Positions 5,903 to 6,774 of a stretch of DNA of 6,774 nucleotides are shown piece by piece. The position numbers and the translations under genes are program-made. Position 1 is the first letter of the stretch. Each line of letters opens with the position of its first letter. The DNA comes from JAIPFM01 sp964494325 (GTDB lineage Bacteria > Planctomycetota > Phycisphaerae > Sedimentisphaerales > Anaerobacaceae). Location: contig CAZBTJ010000221.1 of NCBI GenBank assembly GCA_964494325.1, forward strand, positions 1-6,774. Direction: 5' to 3'. The notes beneath the pieces were generated by a model. It made no database searches. It was not told the DNA's origin and worked only from the letters and a program-made list of their open reading frames with translations.

Positions 5903-5931
5903 TTGAAGTCTACGACAAGCTGTAGTACTTT
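5903..5931 (+). promoter_or_regulatory. Candidate promoter of the BlaI-type/M56 operon
   Basis: TTGAAG (5903-5908) and TACTTT (5926-5931) are spaced by 17 bases. The operator-like dyad occupies the spacer, as expected for autorepression. An alternative -10, TATACT (5940-5945), is a closer match to consensus but lacks a -35 box at proper distance. Confidence 0.4.
5911..5927. promoter_or_regulatory. BlaI/MecI-type operator
   Basis: TACGACA (5911-5917), AGC, TGTAGTA (5921-5927) form an inverted pair with 6 of 7 matching positions. The known BlaI/MecI half-site is TACTACA/TGTAGTA with an ACA/TGT core. The right half is exact and the left differs at one base. It lies 56 bases before the repressor start codon and between its -35 and -10 candidates, so autoregulation is the natural reading. 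Confidence 0.6.
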
Positions 5932-5935
5932 TGTC

Positions 5936-5947
5936 AAAGTATACTTT
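5936..5947. promoter_or_regulatory. Perfect 12-bp palindrome next to the operator
   Basis: AAAGTATACTTT is self-complementary over all 12 bases. It begins 8 bases after the operator-like dyad and contains the alternative -10 TATACT. It could be a second protein-binding site, but lacks the ACA/TGT core of a BlaI site. Confidence 0.35.
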
Positions 5948-5966
5948 AGTGCAATTCACCGTTCAA

Positions 5967-5975
5967 AGAGAAAGG
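5967..5975 (+). promoter_or_regulatory. Ribosome binding site that fixes the BlaI-type repressor start
   Basis: AAAGG at the end of this AGAGAAAGG-like stretch is 8 bases before the ATG at 5984. The in-frame ATG at 5888 has no such site and would add 32 residues foreign to the family. Confidence 0.6.
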
Positions 5976-5983
5976 CTTGCCTA

Positions 5984-6376
5984 ATGGACAAGAAATCACT
6001 CGACCACTTCGGCAAATTACAGCGGGCAATTATCGAGATAGTATGGGAGCTTGGTGAAGCCAGTGTGCGCGAGGTATGGAGGCGACTCTGCAAAGAAAAG
6101 GAATTGGCGTATACAACGATCCTTACATCTATGCAGCGGCTTGAAAACGATGGATGGCTAACACACCGCTTGGAGGGCAATAAGAATATATATATCCCCA
6201 CGAAGACGCGTGCACAGGCCGGTGCAGGATCAGTGCGTAAATTCATTCACCAGATGTTTAGTGGAAACGCTGCCCTGTTATTCCAGCAGCTCGTGGAGGA
6301 AGATGAACTGAGCGCCAAGGAGCTTCGCGATCTCAGAAGACTGATAGACAAGAAAGAAAAGGAGAGAAAGAAATGA
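5984..6376 (+). CDS. BlaI/MecI/CopY-family transcriptional repressor
   Basis: This is a 130-residue protein, normal length for the Penicillinase_R family. Residues 6-60 form the winged-helix DNA-binding domain: 'LDHFGKLQRAIIEIVWELGEASVREVW' and the recognition region 'AYTTILTSMQRLENDGWL' (42-59), then the wing 'EGNKNIYIPTK' (64-74). The C-terminal half is the helical dimerisation part, ending in a lysine-rich tail. Known members bind TACA/TGTA dyads as dimers and are inactivated by proteolysis triggered by the partner M56 sensor. The start at 5984 is chosen from the ribosome site and the family's usual N-terminus; the longer frame from 5888 would run through the operator. Its stop overlaps the M56 gene start by 4 bp (ATGA), a coupled operon. 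Such pairs are numerous in planctomycetes and usually not next to beta-lactamases, so the regulated genes here are unknown. The gene symbol is withheld because orthology to blaI is not shown. Confidence 0.92.
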   Translation: MDKKSLDHFGKLQRAIIEIVWELGEASVREVWRRLCKEKELAYTTILTSMQRLENDGWLTHRLEGNKNIYIPTKTRAQAGAGSVRKFIHQMFSGNAALLFQQLVEEDELSAKELRDLRRLIDKKEKERKK

Positions 6377-6774
6377 TACGTGCACTATTCTTGGAAAATC
6401 TATCGTTGTGGAGTTGTGTGTGGCAGAGTACGCTGCTAATCGTCATCGGATTGACGGCAGGCATTCTTCTAAGACATCGACCGGCCAGGGCCTTTCAAGT
6501 TTTGCTCCTTGCTATGATGGCTGCTGTGCTTGTGCCGACAATGAGCCTGCTTGTGAAGCACTTTGAACTTGGCGTGTTTGCGGCCGGCCCCATTGAATCA
6601 CGCGCGGAGACCATCGAAGTATTGCCGAAAATGCCGCTTGGCGTATCTACCGTTGTGACGGAGCCACAGCTTCGTATCGAAGCAATGGACACTGCCACAG
6701 ACGGTGTCTTGGCCGAAGGGGGTTCAGGAGGCACGCGTATTCCATGGCGCACGACTCTACTGTTTGGCTGGATG
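6373..6774 (+). CDS. M56-family (BlaR1/MecR1-like) membrane metallopeptidase, N-terminal part
   Basis: ATG 6373 overlaps the repressor stop and has AGGAG (6360-6364) 8 bases upstream. The frame is open to the window end, giving the first 134 residues. Two membrane helices are clear: about residues 10-34 ('LWSCVWQSTLLIVIGLTAGI') and 40-59 ('FQVLLLAMMAAVLVPTMSLL'). An extramembrane Ser/Thr/Glu-rich segment follows, and a third hydrophobic stretch starts at the end ('TTLLFGWM'). The layout W-Q-S-T, R-P-A-R-A and V-P-x-M-S-L-L is typical of the N-terminus of M56 proteins. The zinc-binding HExxH motif would lie further downstream and is not visible, so activity cannot be judged. By analogy with BlaR1, it would sense a signal at the membrane and trigger cleavage of the co-encoded repressor. 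It could also carry a different C-terminal domain, as many M56 proteins do. Confidence 0.88.
   Translation, partial: MIRALFLENLSLWSCVWQSTLLIVIGLTAGILLRHRPARAFQVLLLAMMAAVLVPTMSLLVKHFELGVFAAGPIESRAETIEVLPKMPLGVSTVVTEPQLRIEAMDTATDGVLAEGGSGGTRIPWRTTLLFGWM

Noticed and set aside
5709..5906. 65-codon plus-strand ORF
   Set aside because: Its sequence is built from the heptad repeats and palindromes, with no ribosome site and no protein-like pattern.
5888..5983. Longer BlaI-type start at ATG 5888
   Set aside because: It would translate through the operator and promoter and add 32 residues unlike the family. The ATG at 5984 has a good ribosome site.
1..6774. tRNA, rRNA or riboswitch
   Set aside because: No cloverleaf, ribosomal RNA or known riboswitch core was seen by eye on either strand.

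Overview
The window most resembles accessory DNA of a Planctomycetes-type bacterium, perhaps Phycisphaerae or Sedimentisphaerales. This rests on recall of protein style, not on a search. The signs are a BlaI-type repressor overlapping an M56 membrane peptidase, a broken family-9 glycoside hydrolase beside a secreted beta-propeller protein, a short ORF with an 'LPNHIKAAIGLLIQK' tail of the kind I associate with planctomycete integrase-linked ORFs, and intergenic DNA full of degenerate short tandem repeats.

Left part (2-3318, minus strand, visibly A+T-rich). A sigma70-like promoter at 3051-3079 reads leftward into a 630-codon gene whose N-terminus is a DUF4365 (PD-(D/E)xK nuclease-fold) domain. 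After 30 bp comes a complete 346-codon gene that looks like a second, degenerate nuclease-fold protein. The pair looks like a horizontally acquired two-gene operon, possibly for defence. It has an odd 5' end: the large gene has no ATG start, and a 33-codon ORF in another frame overlaps its beginning. Upstream lies a 74-codon ORF that may be the remnant of an integrase-associated reading frame.

Middle (3319-5558, plus strand, more G+C-rich). After 180 bp of repeats and a promoter candidate, a secreted GH9 cellulase-like gene starts with a good ribosome site. It is broken: the N-terminal Ig-like domain in one frame runs into the C-terminal end of the catalytic domain in another, with the middle missing. 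Seven bases later a 458-residue secreted beta-propeller-like protein begins and appears intact. Together they look like the relic of a polysaccharide-related operon.

Right part (5559-6774, plus strand). A gene-free stretch of about 425 bp holds a telomere-like G-rich heptad run, a possible mobile-element scar, a hairpin, an inverted array of 7-base repeats, a 25-bp palindrome and then a promoter with a BlaI-type operator between its -35 and -10 boxes. It drives a BlaI/MecI-family repressor that overlaps by 4 bp (ATGA) an M56 (BlaR1-like) sensor peptidase cut off by the window end. By analogy with BlaI/BlaR1, the peptidase would sense a signal and inactivate the repressor, which would control its own operon and possibly others.
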